Source: Rhodococcus sp. P1Y (GTDB taxonomy: Bacteria > Actinomycetota > Actinomycetes > Mycobacteriales > Mycobacteriaceae). Taken from it: a stretch of DNA of 64,000 bases. The stretch spans positions 2,604,001-2,668,000 of the forward strand of contig NZ_CP032762.1 of assembly GCF_003641205.1 (NCBI RefSeq), written 5' to 3'. Position 1 is the stretch's first letter; every line of letters starts with the position of its first letter. The translations under genes and the position numbers were made by a program. A model generated the notes under the pieces. That model saw nothing but the letters and a program-made list of their open reading frames with translations, had not been told where the DNA came from and searched no databases. Positions 17,459 to 25,125 of this stretch are shown here, piece by piece.

Positions 17459-17671
17459 GTGGCACCCTACAGTTTCACGACCGTAGATTCGGAAGGGTCT
17501 ACGGTCGTGGTACCGAGGGGCAGCCGGACCGAACGAGGTTCCGAGTACGCACTCCGTGACCCCGATCGATGGATCGACGAGCCCGAGAACTACTCAGCAT
17601 GGCTGTATGGCCTGGACTCGTTACCTCCGCGCACCGCAACGTATGCCCCGGTTTATCCGATGGCAGACTGA
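17459..17671 (+). CDS. Possible small protein after the capsid gene
   Basis: 70 aa from a GTG 4 bp after the capsid stop. It reads APYSFTTVDSEGSTVVVPRG and ends with LPPRTATYAPVYPMAD. Codon use looks coding. No ribosome binding site is visible and a strong hairpin (17476-17509) lies inside its start, so it may not be translated. Confidence 0.35.
   Translation: MAPYSFTTVDSEGSTVVVPRGSRTERGSEYALRDPDRWIDEPENYSAWLYGLDSLPPRTATYAPVYPMAD
17476..17509 (+). terminator. Strong hairpin 22 bp after the capsid gene
   Basis: Perfect 12-bp arms, CACGACCGTAGA and TCTACGGTCGTG, with a 10-nt loop. There is no T-run, as is common for actinobacterial terminators. It probably ends or attenuates the capsid transcript. 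Confidence 0.6.
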
Positions 17672-17860
17672 ATTGATCTTCCCGAACAGGCGATCGCGTG
17701 TTCGCACACAACCGATGCGGCATCACGTTCGGGATCGCTTACCGGCTAGCCGCCCGAAACCGCCGAGCTGGTGAGCAACGTAGCCCCGATCTTTGTTTCA
17801 GCGCAGGAGCTTCTTCTCGATTCCTCCGAGCGCTGGCAGAGGTCGGGGCTTTCGTGTTAT

Positions 17861-18286
17861 CTACACCGTCGCTGGCGTGAGCGCCGCAGTCAGTCCTCTG
17901 AACAATGCAGCAACCACAATCTCTGTTGCTTGACCTGTCGTGTTCCATGTCTTGCTGAACAGTGATTGCGTTGTGTCGCTTGTTATCCAACCAACGTTGA
18001 CCAACCACTCGAAGTGCATACCACCCAACCCGAACACGCCACCGTGAACCGAGTAGAGGAAGCGCGCCACCCATGCCAGTGCGTAGAGCGTGAGAGACAG
18101 TGCAGCACCGACAGCTACCACCATGCCAACCGTTGCAGTCAGTGCTAGTTGCATCGTTGTTCGAATGATCATTGTTGTTGCTTGTTCAGTTCGTTTGTGT
18201 TGCAACAGCTTCACTGTCTTCAGCGTGAGAGTGATTGCGGTGGAACGGATGTGGTCGGTGCGCTGGCTGGCGACTGTGGCGTCCAT
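17861..18286 (-). CDS. Cargo membrane protein, unknown function
   Basis: 141 aa. The first 38 residues are polar and may be partly non-coding, since an internal ATG at 18172 (MIIRTTMQLALTATVG) is an alternative start. Two or three hydrophobic segments follow (ALTATVGMVVAVGAALSLTL, then ALAWVARFLYSV). The gene is noticeably richer in A/T than its surroundings, with TTG and GTT runs, consistent with transferred cargo. It lies at the end of the leftward block of the element. Confidence 0.5.
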   Translation of the reverse strand: MDATVASQRTDHIRSTAITLTLKTVKLLQHKRTEQATTMIIRTTMQLALTATVGMVVAVGAALSLTLYALAWVARFLYSVHGGVFGLGGMHFEWLVNVGWITSDTTQSLFSKTWNTTGQATEIVVAALFRGLTAALTPATV

Positions 18287-18745
18287 GGTCTGTGGCGTCC
18301 TGGTCTGTGGGTTGGGATGACGATGCGTCTACTTATCTCAACACCACTATGCGCCTTGGCATTCCAACGTGTCCAGTACCCGTGCCCATAGGCTGGAGCG
18401 GATGACGGATGAATGGCTATGCATCGCCGTGGATGGTGGCCGATGGTAGGGGGGGAGGGGTCGGACGTAAAAATCCGGAGGTGGCCGACCCCGCTCTCGG
18501 CCCGATATCTCTCTCTGATGAAAAATCCTCACAAAACGCCTGGTCAGAGGCTTAAACCGCAGGTCAAACAGGGTAGGTTTTGAGTTTTTCAGATTTTTGT
18601 GCTTTCGGGGTGGCCAAATAGGCTACTTTTGACAGGACAAACAGTCAAAGTTTCTGCATGGTTTGTGGATATTTTTTGGATGAAATCGGCCCGTCGACTT
18701 CTCCGTGATGAGACTTCGATGGGTCGATTTTTCCGTGTGCACGGC
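18287..18745. other. A/T-richer gene-free stretch in the element cargo
   Basis: About 460 bp with no convincing gene. The part 18540-18680 is unusually rich in T and A (several TTTTT and TTTTTT runs). The direct motifs AGGTCAAAC and ACAGTCAAA occur nearby. It separates the leftward two-gene block from the membrane-protein gene and may hold that gene's promoter. Confidence 0.4.
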
Positions 18746-19030
18746 CTAGTCAGGTGCACGAAACCCGCCCAGCAAGTTGATTCGATTCTCGCGTATGGCG
18801 TCCAGTGCGCCGTCCTGGATCTGCACGAGCTTGTGATCAAGGGTGTAGTTGTCGCCGCGCTTGGTGCGCTGTGCCGTCACGCGGCGTGCGTAGTGGTCCA
18901 GCCGTGCGAGTGCCGCGTCATCGCCATCGACGGGCCTGAGTAGGAGTTCCTCCCGCGCCGTCGCCCAGAACACCGCCGCATCGTGCAGCTGTTCGCTGGT
19001 GGCTCTCTCGGCTTCATCGTCTGTAGCCAT
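18746..19030 (-). CDS. Small cargo protein, unknown function
   Basis: 94 aa with a textbook ribosome binding site (GGAGGT, seven bases before the ATG at 19030). It is helical and charged, reading LHDAAVFWATAREELLLRPV and then LDHYARRVTAQRTKRGDNYT. No family is recognised. It follows the Ymh-family gene by 110 bp on the same strand and may be its partner. Confidence 0.6.
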   Translation of the reverse strand: MATDDEAERATSEQLHDAAVFWATAREELLLRPVDGDDAALARLDHYARRVTAQRTKRGDNYTLDHKLVQIQDGALDAIRENRINLLGGFRAPD

Positions 19031-19140
19031 CTCTCACACCTCCGGTATCGTCCAGCGACCGCTTAGCTCAATCGTCCTCCTATAGGCGCGCACGCACAGC
19101 GGAACGCCCCCGACTGCGTGGTGAGACGAGCCGTCGCGCA

Positions 19141-19929
19141 CTACCTCTCGTCGGCGGATTCCTCCAGCTTCTCGCACTCGTCCACCCAGCGCGCCAGCAC
19201 ACTTAGCGCGGACAACTGTTCGAGCGCTACCTGCTTCGGAATCTCGTCGACCGAGTGTGTCAGTGGATTTCGAATCGCTTGGAAGCAGCCCACGGAGAAC
19301 GCGCGGATGCCGTCGTTCATCGCTTTCACGGTGAGGGCAGCAGGATCGCCGGGCCAGCGCAGGCGCGGACGGCTCTGTTTCGGCGGCGCGGACGAAAATG
19401 CCTCCTGCATAAGCGCTGCATCGTTCAGGTCATAGCGCCCGATCAAATCCTGCACGTGCCCGCTCAGGTTTGTCGCTGCACGCTGCACGGCCATTCCGTG
19501 GTGACCACTTGCCCACAGAGTCGACGCTGGTGCCCACACAGAGGTGTGCAGCTTATCGGCGGACAGCGTGGGAGCAGTCGACCCGAGAGCTTTGGTGATG
19601 TCGGCGCTTCTATCGAGAGAGCCGAGAGCCTGCCGGACAAGGGTCGCACCGGGAATAGTCTCAACGCGTTTCGGATCTTGGATCTTCGAGTACTCACGCT
19701 TGACGATGTTCGGGATCTGCGGGTTGTTGAGTACGCGGCGCACAATCTTCAGGGTGCTGATGTGCCGGTCAAACAGTTCATTGACAAGATCAATTCGTTC
19801 GATGTTCGCTGAGGTGTACGACGAGTAACGGATCTCTTCCAGCCGGTCGGCCAGCTTAAGCCAGGTCTGCAGCTCCACCTTGATGCGCGCTATGTCCACC
19901 TGATTGAGTTTAGGTGCGCCGACCGACAC
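19141..19929 (-). CDS. TIGR02391/Ymh-family protein, candidate phage-defence cargo
   Basis: About 262 aa from the GTG at 19929; another GTG at 19899 is possible. Longer frames cross attR into the sirtuin antisense strand and are rejected. The C-terminal third matches the Ymh (PF09509/TIGR02391) pattern. It has an LHTSVWAPASTLWASGHHG helix, NDAALMQEAFSSAPP, FSVGCFQAIRNPLTHS with the family RNPxxH motif, and a final LSVLARWVDECE helix. Family members are often found in mobile elements and defence islands and some resemble abortive-infection proteins. Placement next to attR is typical for satellite cargo. An anti-phage role is inferred. Confidence 0.7.
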   Translation of the reverse strand: MSVGAPKLNQVDIARIKVELQTWLKLADRLEEIRYSSYTSANIERIDLVNELFDRHISTLKIVRRVLNNPQIPNIVKREYSKIQDPKRVETIPGATLVRQALGSLDRSADITKALGSTAPTLSADKLHTSVWAPASTLWASGHHGMAVQRAATNLSGHVQDLIGRYDLNDAALMQEAFSSAPPKQSRPRLRWPGDPAALTVKAMNDGIRAFSVGCFQAIRNPLTHSVDEIPKQVALEQLSALSVLARWVDECEKLEESADER

Positions 19930-19981
19930 TGGTTGCGACCATGCGTTTTGGCCGGGAAGTAACCGGCTACGAACAACACCC

Positions 19982-20000
19982 GTTATCGCATTTCCGCCGA
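19982..20000. other. attR of the integrated element
   Basis: GTTATCGCAT (19982-19991) is the reverse complement of ATGCGATAAC at the left end. It is followed by the shared core TCCGCCGA (19993-20000), after which the sirtuin gene resumes in frame (GTCCGGGATACCC encodes the SGIP motif). Confidence 0.85.
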
Positions 20001-20664
20001 GTCCGGGATACCCACATTCCGAGACGCGCAGACCGGACTCTGGTCCACCTTCGAGCCGGCGGATCTTGCGAGCCCCGAGGGCTGGGCGCGCGACAGCGAT
20101 CTGGTGTGGGGCTGGTATCAGTGGCGCGCGAAACTCGTCCAGCAATCGGAACCGAACGCCGGGCACCGTGCGCTGACAACATGGCAACAGAGTGCGCATC
20201 TCGACATCGCCACCCAGAACGTCGATGACTTACACGAGCGTGCGGGCTCGACGGTCGTTGCTCACGTACACGGCAGCTTGTTCGATCCACGTTGTTCGGA
20301 ATGCGGCGTCCACTCACAACCAGAACCCGAGGAACTCGACGAGGCAGTCGATCGCATACCCCCGCCGCCGTGTCCGGAGTGCGGAGGACCCATGCGTCCG
20401 GGGGCAGTCTGGTTCGGCGAGCCTCTGCCGGAGGCGGAATGGGGTAGGGCGGTGAGCACTGTCGAAAACGCTGACCTCGTTCTCGTGGTGGGAACTTCCG
20501 GAGTCGTATTCCCATTTGCAGGTCTTCCGGCCATGGCCAGGAGTGTGGGAGCGAAGGTCGTCGAGATCAACCCCGTGGAGACCGATATTTCGGACATGGC
20601 TGATCACCGGTGGCGGACCACCGCGGCGATCGGGCTTCCGGCATTGGTGCACTCACTGATCTGA
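19993..20664 (+). pseudogene. Sirtuin, 3' fragment
   Basis: It resumes at SAESGIPTFRDAQTG and continues with the catalytic motif QNVDDLHERAG and HVHGSL. It has the zinc site CSECG...CPECGG and VVGTSGVVFPF, ending with HSLI. This is everything except the first 30 residues of a class III deacylase that removes acetyl or acyl groups from lysine using NAD. It has no proper start (a GTG at 20104 lies after the NAD-binding start) and is presumably silent. Excision of the element would restore a 255-residue sirtuin. Confidence 0.9.
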
Positions 20665-20675
20665 ACCGTGACCGG

Positions 20676-21260
20676 TCACTCGAACTCGAGCCGCATCGAT
20701 CGCACTGCAAAATGAAGCAGAAGTACGAAGCCGCCGATGGACACGACGACGGGAGACCACACGACGAACGACATCAGGACCGCGACGCCTTCGTACACGA
20801 CTACGTATATCGCGATGAAGCTCGTTGCAAGGATGCAGAACAGCACGTGGAACGCCAGCATCCACCGTTCGAAGAAGAAGCCGACGAACATACCGATTTC
20901 GATGAAGAATGCGGTTTTTCCGAGCGTTATCTCGGGCGGGAAGTCGGCGACGATGGTCGCGGCGAAGATCGCGATATTCGCGATGACCACGAACGCAAAG
21001 GCCTGCCTCAGCGTCGGCCAGGGGCCGAACAGCCAGAACAGACCCATGATGTAGGCCGCGATCATCGATGTCCATTGGACGGCCGTCGGAATTGGCGTCG
21101 TTGCGCCGTACCCGAACGCAATCTCGAGGGTGACCACCACCGCCATGCTCAATGTCGCGAGGGCGACGACCTTCTTGACGATCCCGCCCACGGCGAGCGA
21201 GAACATCAGGTCGACGCCCCATTCGTAGTGCACTTCGGAGGACGCCACTGCCCTGGTCAT
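20676..21260 (-). CDS. Integral membrane protein, unknown function
   Basis: 194 aa with about six hydrophobic helices (for example VVALATLSMAVVVTLEIAFG, AFFIEIGMFVGFFFE and FVVWSPVVVSIGGFVLLLHF). The arrangement resembles the membrane sensor part of some diguanylate cyclases, but no catalytic domain is attached. It runs convergent with the sirtuin fragment. Confidence 0.65.
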   Translation of the reverse strand: MTRAVASSEVHYEWGVDLMFSLAVGGIVKKVVALATLSMAVVVTLEIAFGYGATTPIPTAVQWTSMIAAYIMGLFWLFGPWPTLRQAFAFVVIANIAIFAATIVADFPPEITLGKTAFFIEIGMFVGFFFERWMLAFHVLFCILATSFIAIYVVVYEGVAVLMSFVVWSPVVVSIGGFVLLLHFAVRSMRLEFE

Positions 21261-21490
21261 GTTGCTTCACCCCTCGGGTCGATACCTCTGACCGATTCAA
21301 ACACACCGATTGCTTACGCCGAGGTTTTATCGATTCCACAGAATGGGCCGCGCGGAAGCGTGTTCTTGAAATCATCTCGAGTCGAAGGGTTCTCTCCCTT
21401 GAACACCGTCGCGACGCTGTACCCCGACGGTGGTTACGCACTGAGGTAGAACGGTCACACCACAACGCCTGACCCATTGGAGGGAAAGAC

Positions 21491-22513
21491 ATGCCTCGAC
21501 GCTCAGCGCGCCTACGCAAGCTCGGATTTCTGACGATAGGACTGTTCGACCCGGACCGTCCCGCGCTCGGTCACGAATCCACGCTGAAGATCATCGAGTT
21601 GGGCGAGCGACTGGGATTCGACAGTGCATGGCTGCGGCACAGACACCTTCAGTTCGGGATATCGTCGCCGATCGCTGTCATGGCTGCCGCGTCGCAGCGA
21701 ACCACGAGAATCGAGCTCGGCACCGCAGTGACTCCGCTCGGTTGGGAAAACCCGTTGCGGCTGGCCGAGGATCTGGCCACGGTGGACATTCTGTCCGGTG
21801 GACGTATCAACCCGGGGGTGAGCGTCGGTACTCCTATGCAGTGGGACCGGGTCAAGGATGCGCTGTACCCCGACACGGCAGACGCAGAGGACTTCGGCTA
21901 CCAACGCGTCGACAGATTGCTCGGACTCGTCGCGGGCGAACCTGCCTCCGACTGGAGTGGCACCGTCGGAATCGAGCAGTTCTCGGACCGAGTGCAACCG
22001 CACTCTGCCGGGCTGCGCAGTCGTATGTGGTACGGCGCTGCGAGTCTCGGTTCGGCGCAATGGGCAGGCGAGGCACGGATGAACCTACTCGTCAGCAGCG
22101 TCGTCAAAGCCGAGGAGAGCGAGGACTTCGACGCGATCCAGCTCTCGCACATCCTGCGGTTCCGTGCGCACCATCCGGACGGGGAGAACGCCCGCGTATC
22201 GCAGGGGCTCGTCGTTATCCCCACCGATTCGGCGTCCGACGAGCAAATCGCGAAATACCGTGCGTATGCGGAAGGCCGATCGGCACGCACAACCGAACCT
22301 CAGGGGCCGGCGCGGATGATGTTCGCGGCCGACATCGTCGGCACGTCGGAGGAGATCGTGGAGGCGCTCTACGCAAACGCCGCCTTCCGGGAGGTGGACG
22401 AAGTGGCCTTCGCGCTCCCGTTCAGCTTCGAGCACGAGGATTACGTTCAAATACTCACCGACATGGCCACGACGTTGGGACCTGCGCTCGGATGGGAGTC
22501 GACGGCGTTCTGA
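21491..22513 (+). CDS. LLM-class flavin/F420-dependent oxidoreductase
   Basis: 340 aa with ribosome binding site GGAGGGA before the ATG. It follows the bacterial luciferase-like barrel: GFLTIGLFDPD at the start, GERLGFDSAWLRHRH, TTRIELGTAVTPLGWENPLRLAED, and VDILSGGRINPGVSVGTP. The C-terminus has MMFAADIVGTSEEIVEAL, the usual helical cap. Such enzymes in actinobacteria use FMN or F420 to oxidise or reduce diverse substrates; this one is not further assignable. Followed by a strong terminator. Confidence 0.85.
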   Translation: MPRRSARLRKLGFLTIGLFDPDRPALGHESTLKIIELGERLGFDSAWLRHRHLQFGISSPIAVMAAASQRTTRIELGTAVTPLGWENPLRLAEDLATVDILSGGRINPGVSVGTPMQWDRVKDALYPDTADAEDFGYQRVDRLLGLVAGEPASDWSGTVGIEQFSDRVQPHSAGLRSRMWYGAASLGSAQWAGEARMNLLVSSVVKAEESEDFDAIQLSHILRFRAHHPDGENARVSQGLVVIPTDSASDEQIAKYRAYAEGRSARTTEPQGPARMMFAADIVGTSEEIVEALYANAAFREVDEVAFALPFSFEHEDYVQILTDMATTLGPALGWESTAF

Positions 22514-22543
22514 ACACCACCGATTCTGAACACCACTGTGTCG

Positions 22544-22587
22544 ACGACGAAGCCCCGCGCCGGTTCGACCGGGCGGGGCTTCGTCGT
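22544..22587. terminator. Bidirectional terminator after the LLM oxidoreductase
   Basis: Perfect 15-bp arms (ACGACGAAGCCCCGC and its complement) with an inner hairpin CCGG...CCGG. It separates the oxidoreductase from the leftward DUF6131 gene, so it can serve both strands. Confidence 0.85.
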
Positions 22588-22607
22588 GTCGATTCACTGC
22601 ATGTGGA

Positions 22608-22805
22608 TCAATAGAAAGTTTTGCGTCCGCCCACTGCGCGGCCTGTTGCGCCGAGGATGGTGAGGACTGCACCGACGACGACCAGAATGATTCCGATCGT
22701 GGTCAAGATGCTGATCTTGGCGAAAAAGCCGATCAGCGCGAGGATGATTCCCAGGACGATCACTGTCTTACCTTCTTTCGATTTCCGGTGCCGCTGTCGC
22801 GACAT
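22608..22805 (-). CDS. Small membrane protein, DUF6131-like
   Basis: 65 aa from the ATG at 22805. A basic start (MSRQRHRKSKEGK) is followed by two hydrophobic helices (VIVLGIILALIGFFAKISI and IGIILVVVGAVLTILGATG), and it ends GRAVGGRKTFY. This is the pattern of the short two-helix proteins widespread in actinobacteria. Function unknown. Confidence 0.65.
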   Translation of the reverse strand: MSRQRHRKSKEGKTVIVLGIILALIGFFAKISILTTIGIILVVVGAVLTILGATGRAVGGRKTFY

Positions 22806-23113
22806 CCGCCGACCTGCATTCGTTGATCGCCGAACTCCTCCAACGTACCCGGGTATTTCGTCGAATATGCATTGTTGCAATGGAATTCGTACTTTTCACA
22901 AGTAGTCGATCCGTTGCTGCTCCGCGTGCACCCACCACAAATTTTCCTCGGTGCGCAGATGTCACCACGCACTGAAGTTGCTCGGGCGGGCACTTCGCCG
23001 ATGCGCCGGGCAACTGGTGGTACCCCGGCGCATTCGGTTCGAAACATCGATCGTTACTGCAGTCGTTCAGCCCGGTCGGGAAAGAGAACGGACACTGCTG
23101 ACCGGCGCGCAGA
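22806..23113. other. Gene-free stretch upstream of the DUF6131-like gene
   Basis: About 300 bp between the small membrane-protein gene and the dps terminator. I see no gene on either strand. The part 22850-22940 is A/T-rich and probably holds the leftward promoter of the small gene. Confidence 0.4.
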
Positions 23114-23143
23114 ACGCCCCCGCACAAGAGTGTGCGAGGGCGT
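23114..23143 (-). terminator. Terminator of dps
   Basis: Arms of 13 bp with one mismatch (ACGCCCCCGCACA and TGTGCGAGGGCGT) around AGAG, placed 15 bp after the dps stop. Confidence 0.75.
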
Positions 23144-23157
23144 CAGTGCGAAAAATG

Positions 23158-23706
23158 TCAGCTTGCGTCGCGGGCTGCTTCGTTCTCGCTGCTTGCGCCG
23201 GCCGTCGACAGCTGTCCGCCGGAGTTCTCCAAGTGCGCGCGAACGAACCAGTGGAACAACTCGAGCTGACCGCTTTGGCCGATCAGCAGGTCTTCGGTAA
23301 CCGGGTCGATCTTGCCGATCTCGTCGATTGCCTTGCGGGTATCGCCGATCACCCCCACGTAGACGAGATCAAGTGCGCCCAGGTGTTCGATCGCCGTAGC
23401 GCGGCCGATCGAGTAGTCGTCCCACGAGCGCTGCTTCACGATGGTGCCCGGGGTTCCGAGTGCCGAGGAGCCGAGAGTGGCGATGCGCTCGGCGACGTCG
23501 TCAGCGAATCCTCGAACAGCTTCGACCTGTGGGTCGAGCATCTCGTGAACCGAGATGAAGTTGGGGCCGACCACATTCCAGTGGATGTGCTTGAGGGTCA
23601 GGTGTAGATCGTTGTAAGCGTTCAGGCGGTCCTGCAGCAGCGCTGCGATGCGCTCGCCTTCGTCGGTGCTCAAACCGGGAACGGTGTACGAATTCGAAGT
23701 GCTCAT
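23158..23706 (-). CDS. dps: Dps-family DNA-binding ferritin
   Basis: 182 aa; the ATG at 23706 gives the family-like start MSTSNSYTVPGL. The inter-subunit ferroxidase ligands are present: His42 in HIHWNVVG, His54 and Asp58 in VHEMLD, and the acidic pair near 69-73 (FADDVAER). The C-terminal tail (residues 165-182) is polar and could contact DNA. Dps forms a 12-mer that stores iron and protects DNA from peroxide in stationary phase. Confidence 0.92.
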   Translation of the reverse strand: MSTSNSYTVPGLSTDEGERIAALLQDRLNAYNDLHLTLKHIHWNVVGPNFISVHEMLDPQVEAVRGFADDVAERIATLGSSALGTPGTIVKQRSWDDYSIGRATAIEHLGALDLVYVGVIGDTRKAIDEIGKIDPVTEDLLIGQSGQLELFHWFVRAHLENSGGQLSTAGASSENEAARDAS

Positions 23707-23767
23707 GAACACCGGCTACCCGGGGTGCTTCTGTACGAAACACCTCGGGCAGCCGACGTGATGATCA

Positions 23768-24823
23768 CTACTTCGTGTCCGGATCCTTCGAGAGCGATCC
23801 TGCCGACGAAGCATCGGCGCCGGGGCTCGAACCGAGACCTGTGCTCGACGGGTCCGCCGAACCGGTGTCGACAGCCGGGTCCTCCGGCTCGTTCTTGGGC
23901 GGGATTTTCAGGCTCAAAATGATCGAGCCTGCCAGCACCACGATGATGACCACCAGCGAGATGTAGGAGGGAATCTCGGGGATGGACGTGCTGATCACCT
24001 TGTGGCTTGCTTGGAGTACCAGCTTGATGCCGATGAACCCGAGGATGATCGCCAGGCCCTTGGACAGGAAGTGGAACTTGTCCAGCAGTCCGGACAGCAG
24101 GAAGTAGAGCGCACGCAGGCCGAGGATTGCGAAGGCGTTGGACGAGTAGATGATGAACGGATCGTCGCTCACCGCGAGGACCGCGGGGACGCTGTCCACC
24201 GCGAACACGAGGTCTGCGGCTTCGATGGCCACTACGACCGCCAGCAGCGGCGTCGCGACGCGCTTGCCTGCTTCCTTGACGAAGAACTTGGTGCCGTCGT
24301 ATTCGTCGCGGACCGGAATGATCTTGCGCAGGAGGCGGACGGCGATCGACTGGCTCGGATCGTACGAATCCTCCTCGTCCTTCATCAGCTTCCATGCGCT
24401 GTAGAGAAGGATCGCTGCGAAGACGAACAGAACGACCGTGAACTTGCTGACGATGGCCACGCCTGCGGCGAGGAAGATTCCGCGGAAGACCAACGCGCCG
24501 ATGACACCGAAGAACAACACACGGTGCTGGTACTCACGCGGGACTTTGAAGTAACCGAAGATCAGGGCGAAGACGAAGAGATTGTCCACCGACAAGCTCT
24601 TCTCGAGGAGCCACGCGGTGGTGTACTCGACGCCGGCAGTGGTGCCGAGTGTTGCGAAGACGACACCGCCGAAGATCAATGCGACGCCCACCCACAGTGC
24701 GCTCCACCATGCAGCTTCCCTGAAGCCGATGATGTGCGCGCCTCGGTGCGCAAGTAGGTCGATGGCCAGCAGGATGACAACAACGGCGGCGAATGCCGCC
24801 CATGCCCATACCGGGACGTTCAT
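23768..24823 (-). CDS. TerC/Alx-family membrane protein
   Basis: 351 aa with seven to nine transmembrane helices and the family acidic motifs EKSLSVDNLFVFALIF and AVDSVPAVLAVSDD. The polar loop (KDEEDSYDPSQ) and a Pro/Ser-rich tail of 40 residues complete it. TerC/Alx proteins are linked to tellurite resistance and manganese export or metalation of exoenzymes. It is translationally coupled (ATGA) to a small upstream gene. I saw no yybP-ykoY riboswitch-like leader. Confidence 0.85.
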   Translation of the reverse strand: MNVPVWAWAAFAAVVVILLAIDLLAHRGAHIIGFREAAWWSALWVGVALIFGGVVFATLGTTAGVEYTTAWLLEKSLSVDNLFVFALIFGYFKVPREYQHRVLFFGVIGALVFRGIFLAAGVAIVSKFTVVLFVFAAILLYSAWKLMKDEEDSYDPSQSIAVRLLRKIIPVRDEYDGTKFFVKEAGKRVATPLLAVVVAIEAADLVFAVDSVPAVLAVSDDPFIIYSSNAFAILGLRALYFLLSGLLDKFHFLSKGLAIILGFIGIKLVLQASHKVISTSIPEIPSYISLVVIIVVLAGSIILSLKIPPKNEPEDPAVDTGSADPSSTGLGSSPGADASSAGSLSKDPDTK

Positions 24824-24975
24824 CGGCGAGTGTCCTTATTCTTGAGTCGAGATCCGAGGCTTTTCAACTTGGCCTGGTTCTCGGGTTTGGTGGCGTAGGC
24901 GCGTGCCTGCGCGATCAGTTTCTTACCCTGCGGGCTTCGTGCGAACACCTGCAGTTTCGAGATCATCGATGCCAT
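24820..24975 (-). CDS. 51-aa basic protein coupled to terC
   Basis: The frame runs from the ATG at 24975 to a stop overlapping the terC start (ATGA). The sequence is basic and helical (MASMISKLQVFARSPQGKKL, then a KPENQAKLKSL stretch). It may bind nucleic acid or the membrane surface. The coupling and codon use support it; no function is known to me. Confidence 0.65.
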   Translation of the reverse strand: MASMISKLQVFARSPQGKKLIAQARAYATKPENQAKLKSLGSRLKNKDTRR

Positions 24976-25125
24976 GAAACGGTGCTCCTGTCCTTCAGTT
25001 CACTGCGGCGGTGGTGGTTCGGCCGCGACTTCTCCAGTGTGCCTGTTGTGAATGCGGCATTCACTGTCCGAATCCGGATATGTTTGTCCGATCTCTATTG
25101 CCGTAATCCGGCAACAAAGCACAGA

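Larger units (their letters stand above)
10518..20000. mobile_element. 9.5-kb phiRv1-like capsid-encoding element (probable phage satellite)
   Basis: Bounded by attL and attR inside a sirtuin gene. Gene order: serine integrase, excisionase-like HTH, two tiny proteins, AAA/RepA ATPase, TCTCA-repeat region, five small overlapping genes, prohead protease, major capsid protein, then a leftward cargo block. No terminase, portal, head-tail connector, tail or lysis gene is present, so it cannot make a virion alone. The gene set and size match the phiRv1/phiRv2 prophage-like elements of M. tuberculosis and recall capsid-forming satellites (cf-PICIs). The serine integrase and readable att sites suggest it was recently mobile. 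Confidence 0.85.

Noticed and set aside
17698..17880. A 60-codon rightward gene after the capsid region
   Set aside because: No ribosome binding site, no recognisable composition, and it runs over the end of the opposing cargo gene.
19141..20199. The Ymh-family frame extended to 20199
   Set aside because: The extra 90 codons cross attR and run antisense to the sirtuin coding region. They cannot belong to the element gene.
20610..21449. A 279-codon rightward frame
   Set aside because: It is the complement of the leftward six-helix membrane protein, and its product is an unlikely charged, His/Asp-rich chain.
24820..25125. A yybP-ykoY manganese riboswitch upstream of the TerC gene
   Set aside because: The upstream DNA is a coding small gene coupled to terC and then a plain promoter region. 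The conserved riboswitch loops are not visible.
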